Part shown: positions 7,460-16,684 of the stretch, one piece after another
Position numbering within the stretch: position 1 is the stretch's first letter
Layout of the letters: the number at the start of each line of letters is the position of its first letter
Assembly: GCA_017442855.1 (NCBI GenBank)
Contig: JAFSPM010000018.1
Location: forward strand, 62,001-126,000
DNA from: Bacteroidaceae bacterium
Lineage (GTDB): Bacteria > Bacteroidota > Bacteroidia > Bacteroidales > Bacteroidaceae
Direction: 5' to 3'
DNA: 64,000 nt
Program-made: the position numbers and the translations under genes
Notes under the pieces: model-generated
The model's input: only the letters and a program-made list of their open reading frames with translations
What the model was told of the DNA's origin: nothing
Databases searched by the model: none

Positions 7460-8092
7460 ATGTGGAAAATATTTCGTCTGCTCGGCTTTGGCAAACAAGC
7501 AAAGCAACAGGCAACCGACAATATGATAAAGTATCTGGTAGTTGGCTTGGGTAACATTGGTCCAGAATACCGTAAAACCCGTCATAACATGGGATTTATG
7601 GTAGTGGACAGGTTTGCCGAAAAGAACAATGCACCAGCTTGGGAGGATCGCAGGTATGGTTTCGTAAACCGTGTGAACATCAAAGGCAAACAAATCGTCC
7701 TGCTGAAGCCTTCGACATTCATGAACCTAAGTGGCAACGCGGTGCGCTACTGGATGAAAGAAGAGAACATTGCGTTAGAAAACCTCCTGGTAGTGGTGGA
7801 TGATTTGGCACTGCCCGTGGGCGAACTGCGACTGAAGCCCAAAGGTAGTGATGCTGGGCATAACGGACTGAGACACATAGCCGACATCTTAGGTACGCAA
7901 GCATACGCCCGACTGCGTTTTGGCATCGGCAACGAGTTCCCTCGTGGTGGACAGGTGGATTATGTGTTAGGCGAATTTGATGATGACGACCAGAAAATAC
8001 TGCCTGAGCGTTTGGACGTGGCCTGTGAGATGATTAAGAGTTTCTGTCTGGCAGGGATAAATATCACCATGAACCAGTTTAACAAGAAATAG
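7460..8092 (+). CDS. pth: Peptidyl-tRNA hydrolase
   Basis: Releases tRNA from peptidyl-tRNA that has dropped off ribosomes. The core starts at [16 protein letters not shown]. The catalytic His is in TRHNMGF, and [21 protein letters not shown] and [10 protein letters not shown] are all present. The ATG at 7460 ([13 protein letters not shown]) gives 210 aa with a 21-residue extension; the ATG at 7523 gives the standard 189-aa protein. An earlier in-frame ATG at 7409 lies within the rplY terminator and was rejected. The S4-domain gene follows after 2 bp. Confidence 0.95.
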   Translation: MWKIFRLLGFGKQAKQQATDNMIKYLVVGLGNIGPEYRKTRHNMGFMVVDRFAEKNNAPAWEDRRYGFVNRVNIKGKQIVLLKPSTFMNLSGNAVRYWMKEENIALENLLVVVDDLALPVGELRLKPKGSDAGHNGLRHIADILGTQAYARLRFGIGNEFPRGGQVDYVLGEFDDDDQKILPERLDVACEMIKSFCLAGINITMNQFNKK

Positions 8093-8094
8093 TT

Positions 8095-8526
8095 ATGGGA
8101 AGTGCAAGAATCGACAAATGGTTATGGGCCGTGCGTATCTACAAAACGAGGTCGATAGCAGCCGAAGCCTGCAAGAAAGGTCGTGTGTTGCTGAACGGCA
8201 CACAAGCTAAACCGGCTCATACCGTAAAGGAGGGGGATGTGGTGAGCGTAAAGAAGCCACCTATTACATGGTCGTTCAAGGTACTCCAAGCCATTGAGAA
8301 ACGTGTGGGTGCCAAGTTGGTGCCTAACATGATAGAAAACGTGACGGCTCCCGACCAACTGGAAATCTTAGAAGTGAGTAAGATTAGCGGGTTCGTCAAT
8401 CGTGCCAAAGGAACAGGACGACCTACCAAAAAAGAGCGTCGCGAGTTGGACGACTTTACCGATCCTGTCTTCTTAGGCGACTTTGACTTCGATTTTGAGG
8501 AAGAGGATGAGGATGAAGATGAATAA
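8095..8526 (+). CDS. RNA-binding S4 domain protein (Hsp15/HslR-like)
   Basis: 143 aa. The S4 RNA-binding motif is at the N-terminus (RIDKWLWAVRIYKTRSIAAE, GRVLLNGTQAKPAHTVKEGD). Hsp15 proteins bind stalled 50S subunits carrying nascent chains; that role is inferred from family. The Asp/Glu-rich C-terminal tail (DFDFDFEEEDEDEDE) is typical of Bacteroidetes members. Translationally close to pth (2-bp gap). Confidence 0.88.
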   Translation: MGSARIDKWLWAVRIYKTRSIAAEACKKGRVLLNGTQAKPAHTVKEGDVVSVKKPPITWSFKVLQAIEKRVGAKLVPNMIENVTAPDQLEILEVSKISGFVNRAKGTGRPTKKERRELDDFTDPVFLGDFDFDFEEEDEDEDE

Positions 8527-8552
8527 AAAGGCTGCAAATGCAGCCTTTTTTG
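8525..8552. terminator. Bidirectional terminator
   Basis: AAAAAGGCTGCA and TGCAGCCTTTTTT form a 12-bp stem with a 2-nt loop between the converging S4-domain and oxidoreductase genes. It works in both directions. Confidence 0.85.
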
Positions 8553-9530
8553 TTATATCTTTCCAAGAATTTTATCCATCACCCAATTGGTGAGCGTTGC
8601 GCTTTCACCATCACAGATACAGATTTTATGGTCTAACAGATGGTCAACAACAGCTTGGATAATAGGTTGTTGCACATAGGTTGGATTTTCCACCACAATA
8701 TCCTCACACTTGCCCTCAGTATATAGTCTAATAGGCTCATACGTATAGATGGAGAAACTGATGGTTCCCTTGTCGCCTATCACCACGATACGGTCTTCAC
8801 GGGCGGACTCCTGTGCCACAAAGCACCAAGAGCCGCTACCTACCAATCCACTTTCAAACTGGAAACAGGCACTCAGAGAATCCTCCACCTCATACAACCC
8901 GCCTCGGTTGGCCTTATAGCCAGATGCCTCGACGATGATGCCAAAGATATACTGGATCATGTCAAGCTGATGAGGCGCCAAATCATAGAAATAGCCACCA
9001 CCTGCGATATCAGGTTGAAGTCGCCAAGGTTGCGTGCCACTGAAATCCAGGTCACGAGGTGGTACCGCAAAGCGAATCTGTATATTGGCTATATTGCCGA
9101 TAGCTCCGTCTTCCACCAGTTGTTTTACTTTCTGGAAGTAAGGCAGATAACGACGATAATAGGCCACAAAACAAGGCACTCCTGTTTCTTCGGAGATGCG
9201 ATTGACACGACAACACTCCTCATAGGTTACTGCCATAGGTTTCTCTATATAGACTGGCTTGCCAGCTTTCATGGCCATAATGGCATAGGTGGCATGAGAC
9301 GAAGGAGGGGTGGCTATGTACACCGCATTTACATCAGGATCATTCACCAATTCTGATGCATCGTCATACCATTTGGGAATACCTCTCTCTTGGGCATAGT
9401 CCTTGGCCTTCTTCAATTCTCGACTCATTACGGCCACCACTTCGGAATTGTGTATCTTCTGAAATGCCGGTCCGCTCTTATATTTGGTCACCTCACCACA
9501 ACCTATAAATCCCCATTGTACTTTTTCCAT
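8553..9530 (-). CDS. Gfo/Idh/MocA family NAD(P)-dependent oxidoreductase
   Basis: 325 aa from MEKVQWGFIGCG, whose GFIGCGEVT is the N-terminal dinucleotide-binding motif. The family signature YIEKPMAVTYEE (about residue 97), with its catalytic EKP lysine, is present. The C-terminal half carries GGGYFYDLAPHQLDM. Members oxidise sugars, inositols or similar polyols; the substrate cannot be told. An ATG at 9572 would overlap the antiporter gene, and the motif position favours 9530. The gene lies 13 bp after the antiporter stop, so it is likely co-transcribed with it. Confidence 0.88.
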   Translation of the reverse strand: MEKVQWGFIGCGEVTKYKSGPAFQKIHNSEVVAVMSRELKKAKDYAQERGIPKWYDDASELVNDPDVNAVYIATPPSSHATYAIMAMKAGKPVYIEKPMAVTYEECCRVNRISEETGVPCFVAYYRRYLPYFQKVKQLVEDGAIGNIANIQIRFAVPPRDLDFSGTQPWRLQPDIAGGGYFYDLAPHQLDMIQYIFGIIVEASGYKANRGGLYEVEDSLSACFQFESGLVGSGSWCFVAQESAREDRIVVIGDKGTISFSIYTYEPIRLYTEGKCEDIVVENPTYVQQPIIQAVVDHLLDHKICICDGESATLTNWVMDKILGKI

Positions 9531-9543
9531 AATTAAATGCATT

Positions 9544-11808
9544 TTAATCGTACGAGATAGCATATCCTCCACTCACCACCGCTTGCACAGCTGCCCGCTC
9601 TCCTACTATCCACACCACATCACCAAACTGGAACAACTCATGCGGATTGGCAGCATGCAGTTCGTCAGAACCTCGTTCCACTCCCACAATCATGCAATGG
9701 TAGCGGTTACGGATGCCACTATCTATCATGTTTTTCCCTAAGAAAGGAGAGTTCTCATCAATGACAAACTGGCGCAATATCATCTCGCCACGTTCATAGA
9801 GGTCTTCCTCGAATTCCATCTTTGGTATAAGCACCTTACGGAATTTTGCCAATTCGGCATCCGTGCCAATTACCTGTATGCGGTCATTGGGATACACACG
9901 GTCGTAAGCTTTAGGTACATTGATGCGCTTCTTGCCACGTATAATGGACACCACATGCACACCATAGAGCTTGCCGAAATTGAGGTCTTTCAAGGTACTT
10001 CCTACCCATTCTACCTCAGCAGGCACCTCAAAATCGGCCAAGTGGATATCCTTCGACATCAACCTACCTGCATAATCAGGTTTCTTGGTACCTAAATATT
10101 CGGCCTTAATCTCACGAGAGCGCAAGTTCTTGAAGAAGATATTTTCGATGAGGTTTGACTGGTGTTTCAGGTTCCTGGAAATAATCATTCCTGCTGCCAG
10201 GACCAGTGCTACTCCAAATATCAATGCAGCTGAGATTTCAAAAAGTGATGATATGACAAACATCAGGAAAAGCATGGCAATCAACACCCTAAACACTACT
10301 GTTACAAGCAGTGGAGCATGGTTCTTTGAATCTTGCCACAAGGAAACAAACTCTTCGCTATGGTTGCCCTTAACCATGATGGCACGCAGTAAAGGAGCCA
10401 AGAGCATGATGGTAGCCACTGCCACCAATAAGTTGCCCCAGACACCAGGAATGATGCCCGTCACAAAAGGTTGTACAAAATTCAGGAAGATGGTGACGAT
10501 GGCCACACATACGATGGTATAGATGACTGTACTGCGGATAATAATCACCAAGAATCGCTTCCAATCGCTGTCGTGGTTGACATTGCGTGTACCGCTGGCA
10601 TAATGTGCCAATGCCACTTTCCACTTCTCGGGCATGTGAGCCTCAACGAAGTCAGAAGCCGGGTCTGCCAAACGTATCATATAGGGTGTAAGGAAAGTGG
10701 TTATCACCGAAACAGCCACCACAATGGGATACAAGAAATCGCTGGTGACACCTAACGACACACCCAAGGATGCTATAATAAAAGCAAATTCACCTATCTG
10801 TGTCAGACTGAAGCCACACTGCATGGAGGTTTTCAGCGTCTGGCCTGAGAGCAGTACACCCATGGAGCCAAAGATACTCTGTCCCAACAGTATGGTAAGT
10901 GTAATGACAAGAATGGGGACAGCATATTCAATAATCATCGAAGGATCAACCATCATACCCACTGACACGAAAAAGATGGCGCCGAAGAGGTCTTTCACGG
11001 GCTTGACTAAGTGGTCAATGTGCTCTGCCTCGACAGTCTCTGCCAGAATAGAACCCATGATGAAAGCGCCAAATGCTGCTGAAAAACCTGTCTTAGCTGC
11101 TATCACCACCATAAAGAAACACATAGCCAACGATACAATCAGCAAGGTTTCATCACTCATGAGCTTGCGGGTCTTGCGTAGCAGCAGGGGTATCAGCCAG
11201 ATGCCCACTACAAACCACAATATCAAGAAGAAACCTAATTTACCGATGCTGAGCAACAGTTCGAGTCCCTTAACATTATTGCTAACTGCCATAGTGGACA
11301 ACAACACCATCAATACAATAGCCAAAATGTCCTCAAGGATGAGAATGCTCATCACCAATTGGGTAAACTGTTTGTTAAACAAATCAAGATCGGCAAATGC
11401 TTTGTATATGATGGTAGTGGATGACATGGCCAACATACCGCCAAGGAAGAGGCAGTCCATGCGGCTCCATCCGAAGATTGAGCCGACAGTCACCCCAAGG
11501 GAAATCATGCAGAAGATGATGGTACATGCAGCAATGACGGCTGAACCGCCTACCTTTACAATTTTCTTGAAACTGAACTCCAAGCCCAAAGCGAACAAGA
11601 GGAATATCACACCTATGTCAGCCCACACATGTACACTCTCATTATCTACTACAGAGGGAGTATAGCTGAGGTGCGGACTGGCCAAGAAACCTGCCACAAT
11701 ATAGCCCAATACCAAAGGTTGCTTGAGTTTCTTGAAGAGCAGGGTCATTACTCCTGCACATAGCAGTATAAGTGCCAAGTCGGCTATCAAAGGAGCTAAT
11801 TCAGACAT
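9544..11808 (-). CDS. Cation:proton antiporter, CPA2/KefB type with TrkA-C domains
   Basis: 754 aa. It begins MSELAPLIADLALILLC and has about twelve membrane segments of the Na+/H+ exchanger fold up to about residue 400, including VFLLFALGLEFSFKKI and GAIFFVSVGMMVDPS. A second group of hydrophobic helices follows, then C-terminal TrkA-C-like regulatory domains (EVPAEVEWVGSTLKDLNFGK; LIPKMEFEEDLYERGEM). It probably exchanges K+ or Na+ for protons; the ion is not determined. The start at 11808 is preferred over 11871, because a -7 box lies between them. Confidence 0.87.
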   Translation of the reverse strand: MSELAPLIADLALILLCAGVMTLLFKKLKQPLVLGYIVAGFLASPHLSYTPSVVDNESVHVWADIGVIFLLFALGLEFSFKKIVKVGGSAVIAACTIIFCMISLGVTVGSIFGWSRMDCLFLGGMLAMSSTTIIYKAFADLDLFNKQFTQLVMSILILEDILAIVLMVLLSTMAVSNNVKGLELLLSIGKLGFFLILWFVVGIWLIPLLLRKTRKLMSDETLLIVSLAMCFFMVVIAAKTGFSAAFGAFIMGSILAETVEAEHIDHLVKPVKDLFGAIFFVSVGMMVDPSMIIEYAVPILVITLTILLGQSIFGSMGVLLSGQTLKTSMQCGFSLTQIGEFAFIIASLGVSLGVTSDFLYPIVVAVSVITTFLTPYMIRLADPASDFVEAHMPEKWKVALAHYASGTRNVNHDSDWKRFLVIIIRSTVIYTIVCVAIVTIFLNFVQPFVTGIIPGVWGNLLVAVATIMLLAPLLRAIMVKGNHSEEFVSLWQDSKNHAPLLVTVVFRVLIAMLFLMFVISSLFEISAALIFGVALVLAAGMIISRNLKHQSNLIENIFFKNLRSREIKAEYLGTKKPDYAGRLMSKDIHLADFEVPAEVEWVGSTLKDLNFGKLYGVHVVSIIRGKKRINVPKAYDRVYPNDRIQVIGTDAELAKFRKVLIPKMEFEEDLYERGEMILRQFVIDENSPFLGKNMIDSGIRNRYHCMIVGVERGSDELHAANPHELFQFGDVVWIVGERAAVQAVVSGGYAISYD

Positions 11809-11835
11809 TTTGTTCGCTTTTGGGTTTTGACAGGA

Positions 11836-11843
11836 CAAAGATA
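11836..11843 (-). promoter_or_regulatory. -7 box of the antiporter gene
   Basis: TATCTTTG on the minus strand, 28 nt upstream of the antiporter ATG. Confidence 0.55.
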
Positions 11844-11910
11844 ATGCAATTTGTATAATTTTTGACAACAATTAGGGCTAAAAAAATTTTCTACTCTTAA
11901 TAGAATTATG

Positions 11911-11918
11911 TAACTTTG
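11911..11918 (+). promoter_or_regulatory. -7 box of the mce-mmd operon
   Basis: TAACTTTG, 43 nt before the mce ATG; matches TAnnTTTG. Divergent from the antiporter promoter. Confidence 0.6.
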
Positions 11919-11960
11919 CAGTCAAATAGGAAAATACTAATTTTTAAAACAAATAATCAA

Positions 11961-12380
11961 ATGAAAATTTCACACATTGAGCATCTGGGCATCGCAGTTC
12001 CCAGCATTGAAAAAGCTCTTCCCTATTTCGAGAATGTTTTAGGTTTGAAGTGTTACAACATCGAGGTTGTCGAAGATCAAAAGGTTAAGACTGCCTTCCT
12101 GAAGGTTGGTGAAGTTAAACTGGAGTTGTTGGAGCCAACAAGCCCAGAGAGCACCATCGCTAAGTTTATTGAGAAGAACGGTGGCCGTGGTGGCATGCAT
12201 CACTTGGCTTTCTGTATAGAAGACGGTGTAGCTAATGCATTGGCAGAGGCTGAAGGTCTGGGCATCTCCCTGATCGACAAGGCTCCTCGTAAGGGTGCTG
12301 AAGGTCTGAACATCGCATTCCTGCATCCAAAATCAACAGCTGCCGTGCTGACCGAACTTTGTGAAAACCCGAATAAATAA
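11961..12380 (+). CDS. mce: Methylmalonyl-CoA epimerase
   Basis: 139 aa VOC-fold enzyme that converts (R)- to (S)-methylmalonyl-CoA. It has [20 protein letters not shown] at the N-terminus, with the metal-binding His, [13 protein letters not shown] in the middle and [11 protein letters not shown] with the second His motif. The start [10 protein letters not shown] was chosen because it lies after the -7 box. It heads the mmd operon (19-bp gap to mmdA), which supplies the decarboxylase with the correct epimer in the succinate-propionate pathway. Confidence 0.95.
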   Translation: MKISHIEHLGIAVPSIEKALPYFENVLGLKCYNIEVVEDQKVKTAFLKVGEVKLELLEPTSPESTIAKFIEKNGGRGGMHHLAFCIEDGVANALAEAEGLGISLIDKAPRKGAEGLNIAFLHPKSTAAVLTELCENPNK

Positions 12381-12399
12381 TCATAATCGTTACAATACA

Positions 12400-13953
12400 A
12401 TGAGTAATCAGGTTGAAAAGATTAAAGAACTGATCGAGCTTCGTGCTAAGGCTCGTCTGGGCGGTGGCGAAAAAGCTATCGAGAAGCAGCACGCTAAAGG
12501 TAAGTACACAGCTCGTGAGCGCATCACCATGCTGTTGGATGAAGGTAGCTTCGAGGAAATCGACATGTTTGTGCAGCATCGTTGCACCAATTTTGGTCAG
12601 GAGAAGAAGCACTTCTTGGGTGACGGCGTCGTAACCGGTTGCGGTACCATCGACGGCCGTCTTGTTTATGTCTTTGCACAGGACTTCACCGTGTTTGGCG
12701 GTTCTCTGTCTGAGACAATGGCACAGAAAATCTGCAAGGTAATGGACCTCGCCATGCGTATGGGTGCTCCTTGCATCGGTATCAATGACTCTGGTGGTGC
12801 TCGTATTCAAGAAGCTGTTAATGCTTTGGCTGGCTATTCAGAGATTTTCGAGCGCAACATTCTGGCATCTGGTGTTATCCCACAGATTTCAGGTATCTTC
12901 GGTCCTTGCGCAGGTGGTGCTGTTTATTCTCCTGCTCTGACCGACTTCACCATCATGATGGAAGGTACTTCATACATGTTCCTTACTGGTCCGAAGGTGG
13001 TAAAGACCGTTACCGGTGAGGATGTAAACGAGGAGAACCTGGGTGGTGCAAGCGTACACTCTTCTAAGTCAGGTGTAACTCACTTCACCGCTTCTACCGA
13101 GGAAGACGCTCTGGCATTGATTCGCAACCTTATCAGCTACATTCCACAGAACAACATGGAAGAGGCTCCACGCAAGGCCTGCAACGACCCAATCGACCGT
13201 CTTGAGGATTCTCTGAACGAGATTATTCCTGACAATCCTAACCACGCATACGACATGTATGAGGTGATTGGCGCTATCGTTGATAACGGTGAGTTCCTGG
13301 AAGTGCATAAGAACTATGCTAAGAACATCATCGTAGGTTTCGCACGCATGAATGGTCAGTCTGTTGGTGTGGTAGCTAACCAGCCTAAGATGATGGCAGG
13401 TGTGCTCGACTGCAACGCTTCACGCAAGGGTGCTCGTTTCGTTCGTTTCTGCGATGCATTCAACATTCCATTGGTAACACTGGTTGACGTTCCTGGATTC
13501 TTGCCAGGTACTGGTCAGGAATACAATGGTGTGATCCTGCACGGTGCTAAGTTGCTGTATGCTTTCGGTGAAGCTACTGTACCAAAGGTAACCGTTACCC
13601 TGCGCAAGAGCTACGGTGGTTCTCACATCGTGATGGGTTGCAAGCAGCTGCGTGCTGATATCAACTACGCTTGGCCAACCGCTGAGATTGCTGTGATGGG
13701 TGCTGCTGGTGCTGTAGCAGTGCTGTTTGCTAAGGAAGCAAAGGAGAAAGAAGATCCTAAGGCATTCCTGGCTGAGAAGGAAGCTGAATACCAGAAGTTG
13801 TTCGCTAATCCTTACAATGCAGCTTCTTATGGCTACATTGATGACGTTATCGAGCCACGCAATACCCGCTTCCGCATCATCCGCGCTCTGGAGCAGCTGA
13901 AGAACAAGCGCCAGACCACTCCAGCTAAGAAGCATGGCAATATTCCACTGTAA
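12400..13953 (+). CDS. mmdA: Methylmalonyl-CoA decarboxylase, alpha (carboxyltransferase) subunit
   Basis: 517 aa from [18 protein letters not shown]. It carries the two crotonase-fold carboxyltransferase domains: the N-terminal half with [12 protein letters not shown] and [16 protein letters not shown], and the C-terminal half with [20 protein letters not shown] and [10 protein letters not shown]. It transfers CO2 from methylmalonyl-CoA to biotin on the MmdC protein, giving propionyl-CoA. It is also similar to propionyl-CoA carboxylase beta chains; the adjacent membrane beta subunit identifies it as the decarboxylase. Confidence 0.95.
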   Translation: MSNQVEKIKELIELRAKARLGGGEKAIEKQHAKGKYTARERITMLLDEGSFEEIDMFVQHRCTNFGQEKKHFLGDGVVTGCGTIDGRLVYVFAQDFTVFGGSLSETMAQKICKVMDLAMRMGAPCIGINDSGGARIQEAVNALAGYSEIFERNILASGVIPQISGIFGPCAGGAVYSPALTDFTIMMEGTSYMFLTGPKVVKTVTGEDVNEENLGGASVHSSKSGVTHFTASTEEDALALIRNLISYIPQNNMEEAPRKACNDPIDRLEDSLNEIIPDNPNHAYDMYEVIGAIVDNGEFLEVHKNYAKNIIVGFARMNGQSVGVVANQPKMMAGVLDCNASRKGARFVRFCDAFNIPLVTLVDVPGFLPGTGQEYNGVILHGAKLLYAFGEATVPKVTVTLRKSYGGSHIVMGCKQLRADINYAWPTAEIAVMGAAGAVAVLFAKEAKEKEDPKAFLAEKEAEYQKLFANPYNAASYGYIDDVIEPRNTRFRIIRALEQLKNKRQTTPAKKHGNIPL

Positions 13954-13974
13954 TCATTAAATTGAAAAGTTTTT

Positions 13975-14946
13975 ATGAAGAAAATCAATTTTGGAATAAT
14001 TCTTGCCTTCGTGCTGGCAGTGAGCCTCTCATCATGCCGTCAGTTGTCAACCGACAGCAAGGTGTTGATTAACGAGGTGATGATGGAAAACGAGACCAAC
14101 GCTACTGATGAATATGGTGAGCACAGCGCATGGATAGAATTATTCGTCAAATATTACGGTCAGATAGATGTAGCCGCTTACCAGATCGAGGCTCAGGCCG
14201 AAGGTGAGGCACCTGTGCGCTACACTATCCCTAAGGGTGACCAAATCACATCTGTTGCTGCCCGCCAGCACATCGTGTTCTGGGCAGACGGACAGCCAAA
14301 CCGCGGTACCCTGCATACCAACTTTACCTTGGATCCAACCAAGACTACTACCATCCGTCTTTTTAATTCTAACAAGGATTTGATTGACGAGGTGACTATA
14401 CCTGCTTTCAAGCTGAAGGCTAACCAGAGTCTGGGCCGTATCGACCAGCTTGCTACCGAACGTGGCATGGAAAACTGGGAGGTTAAAGATAGTTCAGACG
14501 GTAATCCTAACACTTACGTTACTCCTAACGCCAGCAACCGCGTGATGGACGTAAATGCCAAAATGGAAACTTTCGCTGAGAAAGACCCTGTAGGTGTGGG
14601 TATGGCCATCACCGCTATGGCTGTTGTATTCAGCTGCTTGATTCTGTTGTACTTCGCATTTACCGCTGTAGGTAAGGCTTCTATGAACATGGCAAATAAG
14701 AACGAGCAGAAAGCTAAGGCTGCTAAGGGTGAAGACACAAAGGCTGTAGTCAAGACTGGCGGTAAGGTTAATGAGACTCCAGGTGAGGTGTTTGCTGCCA
14801 TCGGTATGGCTCTGCATGATATGCAGAACGATGTTCATGATATTGAAGACATGGTTCTGACCATCCAGACCGACCAGAAGGTTGAGGAATCAGCTTGGAG
14901 CAACAAGGCGTTCGCTATGCGACAGATACCTGTAGTAAGAAAATAA
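13975..14946 (+). CDS. OadG-family subunit with N-terminal lamin-tail domain
   Basis: 323 aa. The N-terminus has a lipoprotein-like signal (AFVLAVSLSSC, Cys at residue 21). Residues about 30-175 resemble a lamin-tail (LTD) domain (VLINEVMMENETNATDEYG, SAWIELFVKYYG, IRLFNSNKDLIDEVTIP, QSLGRID). A single membrane helix follows near residues 200-225 (GMAITAMAVVFSCLILLYFA), typical of OadG/MmdD small subunits, then a Lys/Ala-rich cytoplasmic segment. It probably assembles the pump, in place of a short delta subunit. It lies between mmdA and mmdC. Confidence 0.85.
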   Translation: MKKINFGIILAFVLAVSLSSCRQLSTDSKVLINEVMMENETNATDEYGEHSAWIELFVKYYGQIDVAAYQIEAQAEGEAPVRYTIPKGDQITSVAARQHIVFWADGQPNRGTLHTNFTLDPTKTTTIRLFNSNKDLIDEVTIPAFKLKANQSLGRIDQLATERGMENWEVKDSSDGNPNTYVTPNASNRVMDVNAKMETFAEKDPVGVGMAITAMAVVFSCLILLYFAFTAVGKASMNMANKNEQKAKAAKGEDTKAVVKTGGKVNETPGEVFAAIGMALHDMQNDVHDIEDMVLTIQTDQKVEESAWSNKAFAMRQIPVVRK

Positions 14947-14978
14947 TTACACCATATTTAAAAGTAGTGATATAAACA

Positions 14979-15422
14979 ATGAAAGAATATAAATATACAA
15001 TCAATGGTAACAAGTATAACGTTACTATTGGCGATATTGAAGAAAACATCGCTCATGTTGAGGTGAACGGCGTTCCCTACACAGTAGAGATGGAGAAGGC
15101 TCCAGCTGCTCCTAAGAAAGTTGTCCGCCCAGTAGTTGCCGCTGCTGCTCCTGCAGCTGCTGCAGCTCCAGAACCTGCAAAGGTTAGCCGTCCAGCAGGT
15201 GGCGGTGGCAAGAGTGGCATCAAGTCTCCTCTGCCAGGTGTAATCCTGCAGATTAAGGTAAATGTTGGCGACGAGGTGAAGCGCGGACAGGTACTGATGG
15301 TGCTGGAAGCCATGAAGATGGAAAACAACATTCCTTCCGATCGCGATGGAAAGGTTGTGGCAATTAATGTAAGCAAGGGTGATTCTATCCTTGAAGGTAC
15401 TGACCTTATAGTTATTGAATAA
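14979..15422 (+). CDS. mmdC: Biotin carboxyl-carrier subunit of methylmalonyl-CoA decarboxylase
   Basis: 147 aa. An N-terminal part (KEYKYTINGNKYNVTIGDIE) is joined by an Ala/Pro-rich flexible linker (residues about 45-75) to a C-terminal biotinyl domain. The biotin attachment site is EAMKMEN, with Lys113 as the modified residue. It shuttles CO2 from MmdA to the membrane subunit MmdB. Six bases separate it from mmdB. Confidence 0.96.
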   Translation: MKEYKYTINGNKYNVTIGDIEENIAHVEVNGVPYTVEMEKAPAAPKKVVRPVVAAAAPAAAAAPEPAKVSRPAGGGGKSGIKSPLPGVILQIKVNVGDEVKRGQVLMVLEAMKMENNIPSDRDGKVVAINVSKGDSILEGTDLIVIE

Positions 15423-15427
15423 AGAAT

Positions 15428-16588
15428 ATGGGAGAATTTATTAGTTTCTTAGGATCCAACCTGCAGACATTCTGGGAGTACACGGGTTATGCTAATGCTA
15501 CCCTGGGCAACTGGATCATGATCCTTGTGGGTTTGGTATTCATCTACCTGGCTGTGACCAAGGAGTTCGAGCCTATGCTGCTCGTACCAATTGGTTTCGG
15601 TATCCTGGTAGGTAACGTGCCTTTCAACCTCGACGCTGGTCTGAAAGTAGGTATTTATGAATCTAACTCCGTATTCAACATTCTATACGGAGGTGTGACA
15701 AACGGCTGGTATCCGCCACTGATCTTCCTTGGCATCGGTGCTATGACCGACTTCTCAGCCCTGATTTCCCAGCCTCGTCTGGTGCTCATCGGTGCAGCTG
15801 CCCAGTTCGGTATCTTCGGCGCTTACATGCTGGCACTGTTGCTGGGCTTCGATCCTCAGCAGGCAGGTGCTATCGGTATCATCGGTGGTGCTGACGGTCC
15901 TACCGCTATCTTCCTTTCCAGTAAGCTGGCTCCTAACTTGATGGGTGCCATCGCTGTGGCAGCTTACTCATATATGGCATTGGTGCCAGTGATTCAGCCA
16001 CCTATCATGCGACTGCTCACCACCAAGAAGGAACGCGTCATCCGCATGAAACCTCCAAGAGCCGTTTCTAAGAACGAGAAGGTGATCTTCCCAATCGTAG
16101 GTCTGTTGCTGACTGCCTTCCTGGTACCTTCAGGTCTGCCTCTGTTGGGTATGCTGTTCTTCGGTAACCTGCTGAAGGAAAGTGGTGTGACCCGTCGCTT
16201 GGCTGAGACTGCCCGCAACCAGTTGATCGACGTAGTAACCATCCTGCTGGGCTTTACCGTAGGTTGCTCTACTCAGGCATCTGAGTTCATTACCGTGAAC
16301 TCACTGCTCATCTTCGGTCTGGGTGCATTGTCATTCGTGATTGCAACCGCTTCCGGTGTGCTGTTCGTGAAGTTCTTCAACCTGTTCCTGAAAGAAGGCA
16401 ACAAGATCAATCCGTTGATTGGTAACGCAGGTGTATCTGCTGTGCCTGATGCTGCCCGTATCTCTCAGAACGTAGGTCTGGAGTATGACCCATCTAACTA
16501 CCTGCTGATGCAGGCTATGGGTCCAAACGTGGCCGGTGTGATTGGTTCAGCTGTAGCTGCCGGTGTGCTGCTGGGCTTCCTGATTTAA
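15428..16588 (+). CDS. mmdB: Sodium-ion-translocating decarboxylase beta subunit
   Basis: 386 aa polytopic inner-membrane protein, homologous to OadB/GcdB. It decarboxylates carboxybiotin while pumping Na+ out. Conserved motifs include LIFLGIGAMTDFSALISQP, AIGIIGGADGPTAIFLSSKL (the Asp-containing ion-path motif), VGCSTQASEF and GNAGVSAVPDAARI. Last gene of the operon; a strong terminator follows after about 20 bp. Confidence 0.96.
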   Translation: MGEFISFLGSNLQTFWEYTGYANATLGNWIMILVGLVFIYLAVTKEFEPMLLVPIGFGILVGNVPFNLDAGLKVGIYESNSVFNILYGGVTNGWYPPLIFLGIGAMTDFSALISQPRLVLIGAAAQFGIFGAYMLALLLGFDPQQAGAIGIIGGADGPTAIFLSSKLAPNLMGAIAVAAYSYMALVPVIQPPIMRLLTTKKERVIRMKPPRAVSKNEKVIFPIVGLLLTAFLVPSGLPLLGMLFFGNLLKESGVTRRLAETARNQLIDVVTILLGFTVGCSTQASEFITVNSLLIFGLGALSFVIATASGVLFVKFFNLFLKEGNKINPLIGNAGVSAVPDAARISQNVGLEYDPSNYLLMQAMGPNVAGVIGSAVAAGVLLGFLI

Positions 16589-16611
16589 AGTATATTTTAA
16601 ATCGCTGATAA

Positions 16612-16651
16612 AAAAGCGGGGAAAGCTTGATACTTTCTCCGCTTTTCTTTT
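16612..16651 (+). terminator. Terminator of the mmd operon
   Basis: A 14-bp stem (AAAAGCGGGGAAAG / CTTTCTCCGCTTTT, one G-U pair) with a 7-nt loop, followed by CTTTTT. Confidence 0.88.
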
Positions 16652-16659
16652 TACCTTTG
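16652..16659 (+). promoter_or_regulatory. -7 box of the GH13 gene
   Basis: TACCTTTG begins right after the mmd terminator T-tract and lies 26 nt before the GH13 ATG. Confidence 0.6.
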
Positions 16660-16684
16660 TACTATATACTAATATCATTTTACC

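Noticed and set aside
10697-11665. 322-codon open frame opposite the antiporter gene
   Set aside because: Antisense to a membrane transporter; the Met/Thr/Ser-rich translation is the usual complement of hydrophobic codons.
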